A DNA stretch of 64,000 nucleotides from CAWGJF01 sp963822905 (GTDB taxonomy: Bacteria > Bacteroidota > Ignavibacteria > Ignavibacteriales > Ignavibacteriaceae). Position numbers and translations under genes: made by a program. Positions within the stretch are counted from its first letter, which is position 1, and each line of letters starts with the position of its first letter. Positions 25,512 to 34,359 of this stretch are shown here, in pieces. The notes beneath the pieces were generated by a model. The model was not told where the DNA came from, ran no database searches, and was given only the letters and a program-made list of their open reading frames with translations. Location of the stretch: assembly GCA_963822905.1 (NCBI GenBank), contig CAWGJF010000003.1:434001-498000 (forward strand), given 5' to 3'.

Positions 25512-25585
25512 GATCAGTTCCGCACACTCGACTTTGGAATTAAAAGTTGTCCGAAGGACTCTCTCGGAGAATGGGTATCAGTAAA
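25512..25585 (+). repeat. 35-bp direct repeat, copy 2: duplicated carB 3' end with an inserted palindrome
   Basis: 25512-25546 is identical to 23011-23045 in carB. Where carB continues CTGGGATGAATATCAGTAA, this copy has a 22-bp insertion with the inverted repeat TCCGA...TCGGA and then TGGGTATCAGTAA. It has no start codon and is not a gene. It separates the metabolic genes from the ImmA/DUF4411 pair. Confidence 0.8.
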
Positions 25586-25590
25586 CTTTC

Positions 25591-26136
25591 CTACTTAAAT
25601 TCGAAATCAATTTCATCAAATTTGTCCAACAATTCTGGAAGAGTAATAATTTCTAAGTTTAATATTCGTTTACAAATAGTAGGCAATTTCTTAAATGATT
25701 TGTTGTCGTTACTTACTTCAGTTTCTTCAGAAACGATGGTTATATCATCAATCTTTAAATTGTAAGCTGTATAAAAGTAATTTGGCATCTGCGGAGTTAA
25801 GAAAGGCATTCTTTCTGTTTTCAAATTGAACATCCGATAGTGAGTTTTTTACGGCTCGATTAATGAATTGGTTCTCAAGTTGATTAAAGAATTTTTGATT
25901 TGGCAAAATATCTTCTGTTTTGATTTGATTCTTTTTAATTTTTAGATATTCTAATGTCTTAATGACAACTCCCTTAGCAGTATACTCACATTCTTCATAT
26001 ACTTTATCTATTACCAAAATTTCTTTGGATTCAATTTTCACAATTTGATAAAATTATAGAGTGTATTCTTCTTATCGAATGGCAGATAGTTGCGTACTAA
26101 AGATAGCAGTGAACTTGTATAAATTAAAAATTTCAT
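25591..26136 (-). CDS. DUF4411-type PIN-like protein (probable toxin), frameshifted
   Basis: Reading across two apparent frameshifts (near 26040-26044 and 25748-25762) gives a protein of about 180 residues: MKFLIYTSSLLSLVRNYLPF, then KIESKEILVIDKVYEECEY, SADAKLLLYSLQFK, and DITIVSEETEVSNDNKSFKK with LPTICK and ITLPELL. This is the layout of DUF4411 proteins, which have a PIN-like fold and are proposed RNase toxins: early strand, central ADA, then the VSEE and DNK...IPTICK motifs. The usual early aspartate (LDTN) is replaced by YTSS, so catalysis is doubtful. The start (26136) overlaps the stop of the ImmA/IrrE gene by ATGA, the arrangement expected for a two-gene toxin-antitoxin-like unit. 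Confidence 0.6.
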
Positions 26137-27288
26137 TGAAGATACTCGTCCAGTTTTTCGGGTTTAATATTTAAACTCTTACAAACTTCATATTCATTTA
26201 AGACCCCTTCGTAAAAAGCAGTCTGTATCGTAGAAATTAATAGAGGGGACCTTATAGGTTGTGGCACAGAGCCTCTTTGTTTAATGCCTAATTCTTTCAC
26301 TAACTCTTTTTTTCTCCTGTCTTCTTCTATTCTTGCCTTATGTTTCTTATCAAAATCAGCCTTAATTTTATTATAGTTTGATTGAGAAATTTTACCTTGA
26401 AATAGTAGCCTAGTAAAAAGTGCAATTTTACTTAGGTGAGTTTCTTTTGATATCTTCTCTATGATATCAAAATGATAATCATTTTTTGGCCCGGTTACAT
26501 GTATATTTTCTATTTCTGCGTCATAGTCACCAATCAAAAAATAATATGCAAAATCATTACACCATTTTTCTACTGAAGATAAATCTTTTCTTGCCAAGTT
26601 CTGATAATCAAGCTTTTCAATTTCTTCTATTTAAAAGAAAATGTGCTAATTCGTGTGCAAGTGTGAAAATTTCCCTTCTAAATGATTGCTGGTGTCTTTT
26701 CAATACAATTACATTTGGATTTAAGAAAAAACCATCAATATTTGCTTTCTCTTTTTGGTTCCAATACTCAACGAACTCGAAAACCAGAATATTATTTTTT
26801 GCAAAATTTGAAATAAGGGCCTTTAAAAAATCTTTTAATTTACTAGTAAAAGCTGGATAAAGGAGTTCTCTAATTTCTAATGCAACTTTTCCTGGTGATG
26901 TTGTGATTTTGTAAAACGGTAAGTTTCTCTTAAACTCAATATCAGTGAGCCTAGCAATTGCAGTCAGAGAAATCTTAAATTCTTCAAAATGGTTTACAAT
27001 CTTTTTGGAACCAATGTTTAGTTCTGTATTAAAATTCTGTTTCCTAAAAAAAATACTTGCTTCCTTAGAAGTTTCTGGTAGCTTAGGATCTATATAAAAA
27101 TGTAATCCCTTATTGAAAAACTTATCTATCTTCTTTAGATAACTAAATTTTACTTCCTTAGAAAATATTTCATCTATAGTGATTGGTTTTTTTCTGCCTT
27201 CGTTTATTTTATCTAATAATTCTTCAGCAGAAATTTTGTATAATTTCAGTAAGTAATTTAGTCTCGCTATATTTTGTTCTACTTTCAA
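26133..27288 (-). CDS. ImmA/IrrE family metallo-endopeptidase, frameshifted
   Basis: The gene reads through one apparent frameshift near 26625-26635. The first part has a diverged, helix-rich N-terminus (ARLNYLLKLYKISAEELLDK...). It then has the COG2856 core with the zinc motif REIFTLAHELAHFLLNRR. In the other frame it continues EIEKLDYQNLARKDLSSVEKWCNDFAYYFL, the expected second block of the family. The C-terminal region (about 110 residues, KISQSNYNKIKADFDKKHKA...) is charged and helical. ImmA/IrrE proteins cleave repressors or act as antitoxin components, and pairing with DUF4411 is a known arrangement. Here the downstream gene is translationally coupled. The pair lies between a duplicated carB tail and the icd terminator, so it is accessory DNA. 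Confidence 0.75.
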
Positions 27289-27371
27289 GAAATTCTCTAT
27301 TATTTACTTTGAATTTACAAAATAAAGGATTTAATTTTTGACAGATTTAACTATAAAAAGTCATTTAATAA

Positions 27372-27407
27372 TAAAAAACGGATAAGAACTAGGTCCCTAT
27401 CCGTTTT
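27372..27407 (-). terminator. Intrinsic terminator downstream of icd
   Basis: A 10-bp stem AAAACGGATA / TATCCGTTTT (27375-27384 and 27398-27407) with a 13-base loop. On the minus strand it is followed by TTATTATT. It lies 33 bp beyond the icd stop. The flanking A and T runs may let it work in both directions. Confidence 0.75.
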
Positions 27408-27439
27408 GGAAATAGCATATTTTTAAAAGAGTTTACATC

Positions 27440-29660
27440 TCATCTAATAATTTTATTAAAGATTAAACTCGGACGCATAACTTCTGCTGCTTTTTTATCA
27501 TCAGGTAAATAATATCCGCCAATATCAGCAGGTTTTCCCTGAACGGAAATTAAATCATTTGCAATTTTATCTTCATTTGCTGCAAGCTCTTTATACATTT
27601 TTGCAAAACGTTCTTTCATTTCTTTATCTTTATCCTGCTCAGCCAGAGCCTGTGCCCAGTACAAAGCAAGATAAAACGAACTTCCGCGGTTATCAATTTC
27701 ACCGGCTTTGCGTGAAGGCATTCTTCCGTTCTCAAGATATTTTCCGATTGCGGCATCGAGAGTTTCGGCTAAAATTTTTGCTTTTGCATTACCCGATTTA
27801 TCAGCAATCATTTCCAATGAAGGAACAAGTGCGCAATATTCGCCGAGCGAATCCCATCTTAAATGATTTTCTTTCAATAATTGCTGAACGTGTTTTGGAG
27901 CTGAACCGCCGGCACCGGTTTCAAATAATCCGCCGCCTTTTAGTAATGGAACGATCGAAAGCATTCTTGCACTTGTGCCAAGTTCGAGAATAGGGAAGAG
28001 GTCGGTCAGGTAATCACGAAGCACATTTCCTGTAACTGAAATTGTATTCAATCCTTTTCTTGTTCTTTCAAGAGTGTATTTCATCGCATCGACAGGTTTG
28101 AGAATTTTTATTCCCAATCCTTTTGTATCGTGTTCAGGTAAATACTTTTTAATCTTTGCAATAATTTCTCTGTCGTGTCCGCGGTTTTCATCAAGCCAGA
28201 AAATTGCAGGAGTGTTGGAGCTTCTTGCCCTGTTTACTGCAAGCTTAACCCAGTCTCTTATCGGTTCATCTTTAGCCTGGCACATTCTGAAAATATCGCC
28301 GGTTTCAACCTGTCTGTTCAAGTAAAGTTTTTCCTTCAGAATTAACAACGCGAACAATCCATCGCCTTTGACTTCAAAAGTTTTATCGTGTGAGCCGTAT
28401 TCTTCCGCTTTCTGTGCCATTAATCCAACATTGGAAACTGCTCCCATTGTTGTAGGATCAAATTGTCCTTTTGCTTTTGCGTCTTCAATAATTTCACCGT
28501 ATATAGTTGCATAACAGCGGTCGGGAATCATTGCAATACAATCCTGCAGTTCATCCTTTCAGGTTCCACATCTTCCCGCCGTCGCGTACAATATTCGGCA
28601 TTGAAGCATCAACAATTATATCATTCGGAACGTGAAGATTCATTTTTCCAATTCTTGAATCAACCACTGCAAGCTGCGGTCTGGTTTCATAAACTTTGTT
28701 TATATCAGCTTCAATTTCTTTTCTTTTATCATCAGGAAGTTTCTTTAATTTTTCAAGAATGTCCATCAGTCCGTAATTGGGATTAGCACCGATTTCTTTT
28801 AAAGTGTCTGCATGTTTATCAAGAGCATCTTTATAAAAAACAGAAACAGCATGACCAAACATTATCGGATCGGAAATTTTCATCATCGTAGCTTTTAAAT
28901 GAAGAGAAAGAAGCACGCCATCTTTTTTTGCTTCTTCAATTTGTTCAGCATAAAATTTACGCAGTTCTTTTACATTCATTACAGCAGAATCAATTACTTC
29001 ACCTTTGAGCAGTTTCAGATTTTCTTTTAGAGTTGTTGCCTTTCCATCTTTACCTATGAATTCAATTTTAACAACATCTGCTTTATCAAGTGTAAGTGAT
29101 TTCTCTGAGCCGTAGAAATCTTTTTGGTTCATATGTGCTACTCTTGTTTTTGAACCGGACCCGGGCCAGGGTTTCATCATTTTATGAGGATTTTTTTGTG
29201 CAAACTTTTTAACTGATGCGGCTGCACGTCTGTCTGAATTACCTTCTCTTAAAACCGGGTTTACAGCAGAGCCAAGCACTATTGCAAATCTTTCTTTTAA
29301 TTTTTTCTCTTCTTCATTTTTAGGTTCATCGGGATAGTCAGGAATTTTAAAACCTTTTTCGTTCAATTCTTTTATTGCTGCATGGAGCTGTGGAATAGAT
29401 GCGCTGATATTCGGAAGCTTAATAATATTTGCTCCGGGCTTTTGGGTAAGTTCACCAAGTTCAGCCAGGTAATCAGAAATTTTTTGTTCTTCAGTTAGAT
29501 TATCCGGAAAGTTTGCAATAATTCTTCCGGCAAGTGAAATATCCTTTACCTCGATATCAATCCCGGTTCCTTTTAAGAAAGATTTTACAATTGGCAGTAA
29601 ACTGTAGGATGCTAAAGCCGGAGCCTCATCAATTTTTGTCCAGGTGATTTTGGTTTCCAT
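27440..29660 (-). CDS. icd: Monomeric NADP-dependent isocitrate dehydrogenase, one frameshift
   Basis: The enzyme oxidatively decarboxylates isocitrate to 2-oxoglutarate with NADP in the TCA cycle. This is the monomeric type of about 740 residues, unrelated in length to the homodimeric Icd. The N-terminal part (METKITWTKIDEAPALASYS; SDRRAAASVKKFAQKNPHKM) runs from 29660 to 28551. The C-terminal part starts in another frame (MIPDRCYATIYGEIIEDAKA; DPTTMGAVSNVGLMAQKAEEYGSH; LPEHDTKGLGIKILKP). An extra base near 28551-28556 breaks the frame: removing it joins DGGKMWNLKG to ELQDCIAMIPDRCY, as in homologues. A strong terminator follows at 27375. Identity is firm; the frameshift is probably an error. 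Confidence 0.93.
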
Positions 29661-29932
29661 TTATTCCCCGCTAAATAATTCTGTAACTGTAAATAAATTT
29701 TTAAAATAATTTCAAAAATACTGAATCTTTGTTAATTATTAAAAATTTGCTCTCTTCGTTATTGGATAGCGAATGAATAATGAATAGGCCCAATAATATC
29801 ACAAACGACTTTTTTAAAATTAATCTTGAGCAGGCGCACATAGAAAAATTTTGGGTAAAGGGAAAGTCAGGCTTATTATTAATTTATAAAAGAGCAGCTA
29901 TTGGGGAAGTAAATAATAAAGGAAATATTAAA
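29661..29932. other. Divergent intergenic region icd-HiPIP
   Basis: This 272-bp AT-rich gap separates icd (leftward) from the HiPIP gene (rightward). An ATG at 29780 opens a longer frame into the HiPIP gene, but the extra 51 residues precede the signal sequence and look non-coding. No operators or hairpins stand out. Confidence 0.4.
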
Positions 29933-30277
29933 ATGAATATGTCCAGATCAGAATTTTTTAAAAAACTGGCAGTCTCAGCAATTTCGTTTACTGGAATTGC
30001 TGCATTTATTGAAGCCTGCGGCGGGAATGAAGAAAAACAGCAAACAAAGAAAAATGTCAATGATCCTTGCAATGATTTAAGCGGAATGAGTCAGGCAGAT
30101 ATACAAACAAGAGAACAATTCGAGTATGTTGTTCCGACTCCGGATAAAAATAAAACTTGTTTGAATTGCGCACACTTTCATCCCGCGGTTCAAGGAAAGG
30201 TTTGCGGCACTTGTGAATTAGTGAAAGGTCCGATAAACACAAACGGTTACTGTAACCAGTGGTTCAAAAAAGTTTAA
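29933..30277 (+). CDS. High-potential iron-sulfur protein (HiPIP) family
   Basis: A 114-residue exported protein. The N-terminus MNMSRSEFFKKLAVSAISFT looks like a Tat-type or Sec signal, though the twin arginine is not canonical (SRSEFFKK). It continues to FIEACGG, which could be a lipobox. The mature part has the four cysteines of the HiPIP cluster: TCLNCAHFHPA, CGTC and GYCNQWF. HiPIPs carry single electrons in the periplasm at high potential. ATG 29933 has AAAGGAA about 10 bp upstream and puts the signal sequence at the N-terminus. No electron-transfer partner is adjacent. Confidence 0.8.
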   Translation: MNMSRSEFFKKLAVSAISFTGIAAFIEACGGNEEKQQTKKNVNDPCNDLSGMSQADIQTREQFEYVVPTPDKNKTCLNCAHFHPAVQGKVCGTCELVKGPINTNGYCNQWFKKV

Positions 30278-30391
30278 TTAATTTGATCAGGAACACATTT
30301 GAAAATTGAATTTTGAAAAATCGTACTAAGTTAATCTGTAAATCTTTATCTTGGAATAAAAACTGAAAACAATAATCTTAAAGGAGATAGA

Positions 30392-31072
30392 ATGAAAATC
30401 GGAATTTTAGGAACCGGTGGAGTGGGTCGAACACTTGCCGCAAAGTTTGTTCAGGAAGGCAATGAAGTTATGATCGGAACAAGAAATGTTGATGATACTT
30501 TAGCAAAAGACAAACCAGATGGAATGGGCGCACCACCTTTTAAAGAATGGCAAAAGCAAAATCAAAAGGTTAAGCTCGGCACGTTTGCAGATGCAGCTAA
30601 GTTTGGTGAAGTAATCATCCTCTCAACTTTTGGTGATGTAACAAAAAATGCTATTGATCTTGCAGGAAAAAATAATTTTTCTGGTAAAGTGGTTGTTGAT
30701 TCAACAAACCCTCTTGATTTTTCAAAAGGTGTTCCTCCAGGATTCACCGTTACTCTTGGCGATTCACTCGGTGAACAAATTCAGAAACATATACCTGATG
30801 CTAAAGTTGTTAAAGCATTTAATTCAATTGGTGCGCATATAATGATTAACCCAAAAAGGGAAGAAGGTGATCCTGATTTTTTTATTGCAGGAAATGATGT
30901 TGGTGCAAAAGAAAAGGTCTCCGAAATCGCAAAAAGCTGGGGCTGGAAAGACGTGGTTGATCTTGGAGATATTTCACAATCATACTGGCTGGAGGCGCTT
31001 GCAATGATCTGGATAAATTATGGGTTCAAATACAATAGCTGGAACCAGGCTTTTAAGCTTCTGAAGAAATAG
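30392..31072 (+). CDS. NADPH-dependent F420 reductase-like NAD(P)-binding protein
   Basis: A 226-residue Rossmann-fold protein. The dinucleotide-binding loop is at the N-terminus (KIGILGTGGVGRTLAAKF), and NADP preference is suggested by the following GTRNVDD. Later blocks VVDSTNPLDFSKGVPPG and VVKAFNSIGAH are typical of the F420-dependent NADP reductase (FNO)-like family, which in bacteria lacking F420 has uncertain substrates. AAAGGAGA lies just before the ATG at 30392, a clear ribosome site. The next gene starts 9 bp after its stop, so the two are probably co-transcribed. Confidence 0.85.
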   Translation: MKIGILGTGGVGRTLAAKFVQEGNEVMIGTRNVDDTLAKDKPDGMGAPPFKEWQKQNQKVKLGTFADAAKFGEVIILSTFGDVTKNAIDLAGKNNFSGKVVVDSTNPLDFSKGVPPGFTVTLGDSLGEQIQKHIPDAKVVKAFNSIGAHIMINPKREEGDPDFFIAGNDVGAKEKVSEIAKSWGWKDVVDLGDISQSYWLEALAMIWINYGFKYNSWNQAFKLLKK

Positions 31073-31081
31073 TTTTAGTAA

Positions 31082-31783
31082 ATGAAAAGTAGTCAACAAA
31101 AAACAGTTCTTGTAACCGGTGCTAACCGCGGAATAGGCTTTGAAGTTTGCAAACAACTTGGCGAACAAGACTTCCAGGTTTTTCTTTCTGCAAGAAGTAA
31201 TGAAAAAGGAAAAGAAGCAGTTGAAAAACTGAAAGCATCAAATCTGTCTGTAAATTTTTTGCATATGGATGTTGCTGACGAATTGAGTATTAAGAATAGC
31301 GCATCAATTTTTGGTAAGTTGTCTTTGAGTCTGGATGTACTAATTAATAATGCGGGAATTCTTGAAGACTCAAAAGACATTACTAAAATGCCGACAAAAG
31401 AATTACAGGAAACTTTGAACATAAATACGGTTGGTGCCTTTATTGTTATTCGAGAGTTTCTGCAATTTATGAAATCAGGTTCGAGAATAATTAACGTATC
31501 AAGCGGTGCCGGTTCCTTGGCAAGTATGAGTACTTATGCGCCGGCATACAGCATTTCAAAAACCGCGCTGAATGCAATTACAAAACAATTTGCAGGAGTT
31601 TTAAGTCATAAAAATATTGCTGTTAATTCTGTTTGCCCCGGATGGGTAAAAACAGATATGGGAGGAATGGGTGCAACCAGATCTGTTAAAAAAGGAGCAG
31701 AAACAATTGTCTGGTTAGCAACAGAAGCCCCTGTTAGTAAGACTGGATTATTCTTGAGAGATAAAAAATCAATTGACTGGTAA
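31082..31783 (+). CDS. Short-chain dehydrogenase/reductase (SDR)
   Basis: A 233-residue classical SDR. It has the cofactor motif TGANRGIGFEV (TGxxxGIG), the structural NNAG motif in LINNAGILED, catalytic Ser in INVSSGAGS and the YxxxK pair in YAPAYSISKTALNA. PGWVKTDMGG follows, as in carbonyl-reductase-like members. The basic residues after the second strand (SARSNEKG) suggest NADPH. The substrate is unknown. It overlaps nothing but sits directly behind the F420-reductase-like gene. Confidence 0.9.
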   Translation: MKSSQQKTVLVTGANRGIGFEVCKQLGEQDFQVFLSARSNEKGKEAVEKLKASNLSVNFLHMDVADELSIKNSASIFGKLSLSLDVLINNAGILEDSKDITKMPTKELQETLNINTVGAFIVIREFLQFMKSGSRIINVSSGAGSLASMSTYAPAYSISKTALNAITKQFAGVLSHKNIAVNSVCPGWVKTDMGGMGATRSVKKGAETIVWLATEAPVSKTGLFLRDKKSIDW

Positions 31784-31804
31784 AAAATCAGTCATCAATT
31801 CACA

Positions 31805-32050
31805 TTATGGAACTAATTGTTGACCATCTTTATCAAAAACATAAAGAACACTTACCGGGCAAACTGAACAAGCTTCAAGAAGTTTATCTTTAGGGAGCTC
31901 CCAGACATTTTCAACAAAATCACAAATACTTCTTTCGTCAAGTTTAAAGAGTTCCGGAGCTACGATGATACAATTTTCGGAACCAATACAGTTATTCTTT
32001 TCAATCTTTACCGTAAACTCTCCTATTTTTCTTTCTGATATATTCTTCAT
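31805..32050 (-). CDS. Ferredoxin (Fer4_13-like, single cluster)
   Basis: An 81-residue acidic ferredoxin of the short single-cluster kind. Cysteines lie in NNCIGSENCIIVAPELF and ACSVCPVSVLYV. Cys-I-G-S-E-N-Cys has a non-cysteine at the position that decides between 3Fe-4S and 4Fe-4S, so a 3Fe-4S cluster is possible. The partner enzyme is not evident. It lies 2 bp after the M48 protease gene on the same strand, so both are likely on one transcript. Confidence 0.82.
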   Translation of the reverse strand: MKNISERKIGEFTVKIEKNNCIGSENCIIVAPELFKLDERSICDFVENVWELPKDKLLEACSVCPVSVLYVFDKDGQQLVP

Positions 32051-32052
32051 AT

Positions 32053-32853
32053 CTACTTCTTATAATACTTCATTGCATCAGGTAACCATTTTTTAATATC
32101 ATTAATCCTTGTTTGATCGGATGGGTGCGTGCTCAGAAATTCGGGAGGCTCCTGCCCACCGTTCATAGCTGCCATTCTTTGCCAAAAATCAACAGCAGAG
32201 TTTGGATTGTAACCAGCCATTGACATAAAAATTAATCCAAGATGATCTGCTTCGCTTTCCTGGGTTCTGCTGAAGTGAAGCATTCCAAGTGTTGAACCAA
32301 TTCCATATGCTGAAAGAAATATATTTTGTGTTAATTCCGGTTCATCTTTCAAAGCTACAGATAGTGCCACGCCGCCAAGCTGCTGAATCAAAGCATCACT
32401 CATTCTTTCATTTCCGTGCTCTGCAATTGCGTGAGCTATTTCGTGCCCTAATACGACTGACAATCCAATCTCATCTTTTGTAACGGGCAATATTCCTGTA
32501 TAAACAACTACCTTTCCTCCCGGCATACACCACGCATTAACCTGCGGATCTTCAACTAAATTAAACTCCCATTTATATCCATTTAACTTGTTGCTTAAAT
32601 TATTTTGAGCAAGATATGTTTCTACAGCGTGCTGAATATTTTGTCCGACTCTTTTAACCATAGCAATATTTGTTGCATCATTGCTTAGTTTATTTTCACT
32701 AAGAAACTGACCATACTGTTGATAGCTCATTGAAAGCAATTCATTTGATGGAATAAGATTCAGTTGTGACCTGCCGCTCAATGGAACAGTGCTGCAATAA
32801 TAGAAAGTAAAAACCATTACTAAAACTGGCACAAAGAGTTTTAAGATTTTCAT
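32053..32853 (-). CDS. M48 family zinc metalloprotease, exported
   Basis: A 266-residue BepA/LoiP-type peptidase. The N-terminus MKILKLFVPVLVMVFTFYYC reads as a lipoprotein signal with a weak lipobox (cysteine at residue 20). The zinc motif is GHEIAHAIAEH and the third ligand is the Glu in ESEADHLG. The closing THPSDQTRINDIKKW is typical of the family. Such proteases act in the periplasm on misfolded outer-membrane proteins. No TPR domain is fused. Confidence 0.9.
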   Translation of the reverse strand: MKILKLFVPVLVMVFTFYYCSTVPLSGRSQLNLIPSNELLSMSYQQYGQFLSENKLSNDATNIAMVKRVGQNIQHAVETYLAQNNLSNKLNGYKWEFNLVEDPQVNAWCMPGGKVVVYTGILPVTKDEIGLSVVLGHEIAHAIAEHGNERMSDALIQQLGGVALSVALKDEPELTQNIFLSAYGIGSTLGMLHFSRTQESEADHLGLIFMSMAGYNPNSAVDFWQRMAAMNGGQEPPEFLSTHPSDQTRINDIKKWLPDAMKYYKK

Positions 32854-33008
32854 TGTTAATCCTTGGAATTGTTTTTTTCTGATTCAAATATATAAAATTC
32901 TAAAAGAGAAAATCAGTATTCTGATTTTGGAACGGCTTTTTATTTTTGAGCAACTCAGTGTCATATCTTTAGTACATTGAAATTCAAAAAATAATATTAT
33001 GGGATGAA

Positions 33009-34091
33009 ATGCAAATAGGAATTGTAGGACTGCCATACTGCGGCAAATCAACTTTATACCAAACAATAACAAAAACACTTCTTGATCCGACGGAACTTGC
33101 AAAATCAGAAACACACCAGGCAATTATTAAAGTTCCTGATGAAAGATTGGAAAAATTGACGGGAATTTTCAATCCGAAGAAGAAAGTAAATGCGACTATT
33201 GATGTCGTTGATGTTGTAGGTCTTCAAAAAGGTGATTCCGGGTCAACACAGTTTACGGGAAATTTTCTGAGCAAAGTTAAAACAAATGATGCGCTTGTAC
33301 AGGTAGTTCGACTATTCGAAAATGAAGCTGTGCCTCATTCAGAAGGTTCGATAAATATGATGCGGGACATTGATTCTTTCGAAACAGAATTTATTCTTTC
33401 GGATATGGCGTTAGTTGAAAAAAGAATTGAAAGTATTAAAAAGCAGATTCTAAAAACACAGGATGATAAATTAAAACATGAATTGCCCGTACTTGAAAAA
33501 TGTTTTGAACTTTTGCAGGAAGAAAAGCCTTTAAGAGATCATCAGTTTTCCAAAGAAGATTTAATGGTCTTAAAAACTTACCAGCTTCTTTCAATCAAGC
33601 CAATGCTTATCGCATTAAATCTGGATGAAACACAAGTTAATGATGCTGAAAAATTTTTAAACGAACTGGTTAAGAAGAAACTTGGTCACAACACAAAAGC
33701 GTTAATATTTTTTGGAAAGATCGAACTGGAAATGTCTGAATTAAGCAATGAAGACGCTGATATTTTCATGAAGGATTATGGAATTCAGGAATCTGCATTA
33801 GACAGCTTTATCCGTGGTGCATATGATTTACTTGGGTTACAGTCATTCTTTACTGTTGGAGAAGATGAATGCCGCGCGTGGACAACAAAAAAGGGAATGA
33901 ATGCACAGGAAGCTGCCGGAGAAATTCACACTGACTTCTTTAAAAAATTTATCCGTGCAGAAGTTGTCGGCTATGAGGATTTTATCGAACATGGTTCATT
34001 TGCCAAAGCCAAAGATGCAGGAAAGTGGAGACTTGAAGGAAAAGAATATATTATTAAGGATGGAGATATAATTTCAGTCCGGCATAGTTGA
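33009..34091 (+). CDS. ychF: YchF-type Obg-family ATPase
   Basis: A 360-residue P-loop protein of the YchF subgroup. G1 is GLPYCGKST, a variant of the usual GLPNVGKST. G3 is in VDVVGLQKGDSGS. The G4 position carries NLDE instead of NKxD, which fits ATP preference. The C-terminal TGS domain is plain: FIRAEVVGYEDFIEHGSFAKAKDAGKWRLEGKEYIIKDGDI. YchF associates with ribosomes and stress responses. It stands alone here, divergent from the M48 gene. The unusual YC in the P-loop and the slightly shorter G3 region make it a diverged member. Confidence 0.85.
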   Translation: MQIGIVGLPYCGKSTLYQTITKTLLDPTELAKSETHQAIIKVPDERLEKLTGIFNPKKKVNATIDVVDVVGLQKGDSGSTQFTGNFLSKVKTNDALVQVVRLFENEAVPHSEGSINMMRDIDSFETEFILSDMALVEKRIESIKKQILKTQDDKLKHELPVLEKCFELLQEEKPLRDHQFSKEDLMVLKTYQLLSIKPMLIALNLDETQVNDAEKFLNELVKKKLGHNTKALIFFGKIELEMSELSNEDADIFMKDYGIQESALDSFIRGAYDLLGLQSFFTVGEDECRAWTTKKGMNAQEAAGEIHTDFFKKFIRAEVVGYEDFIEHGSFAKAKDAGKWRLEGKEYIIKDGDIISVRHS

Positions 34092-34359
34092 GATAATATC
34101 CTTTCTTAAAATTTAATTCAGTTCTTAAAGCACCCTCACCTTTATTTCATTTTAAGCAATTGATGCAAGACATAAATAATTGCTAAATGTTATAACCAAC
34201 ATTAATGAGATAAAATATTGCCTTCGTCAAATTTTAAAATTAAATTTCTATAATAATAATTTACAATTACTCACCCTGCAAATTGACTAATTAAAGAAGC
34301 CCGGGTGATCTTGCCTCTTCTAATTGTAAAAGTTATATATAACAGCGGGAGACACTTCA

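Noticed and set aside
29780..29932. N-terminal extension of the HiPIP gene from an earlier ATG
   Set aside because: It would put 51 residues in front of the export signal; the ATG at 29933 has a ribosome site and puts the signal first.
34092..34359. Riboswitch upstream of the C25 protease
   Set aside because: The gap has a GC-rich GCCCGGGTGATC patch, but no conserved riboswitch core that I recognise.
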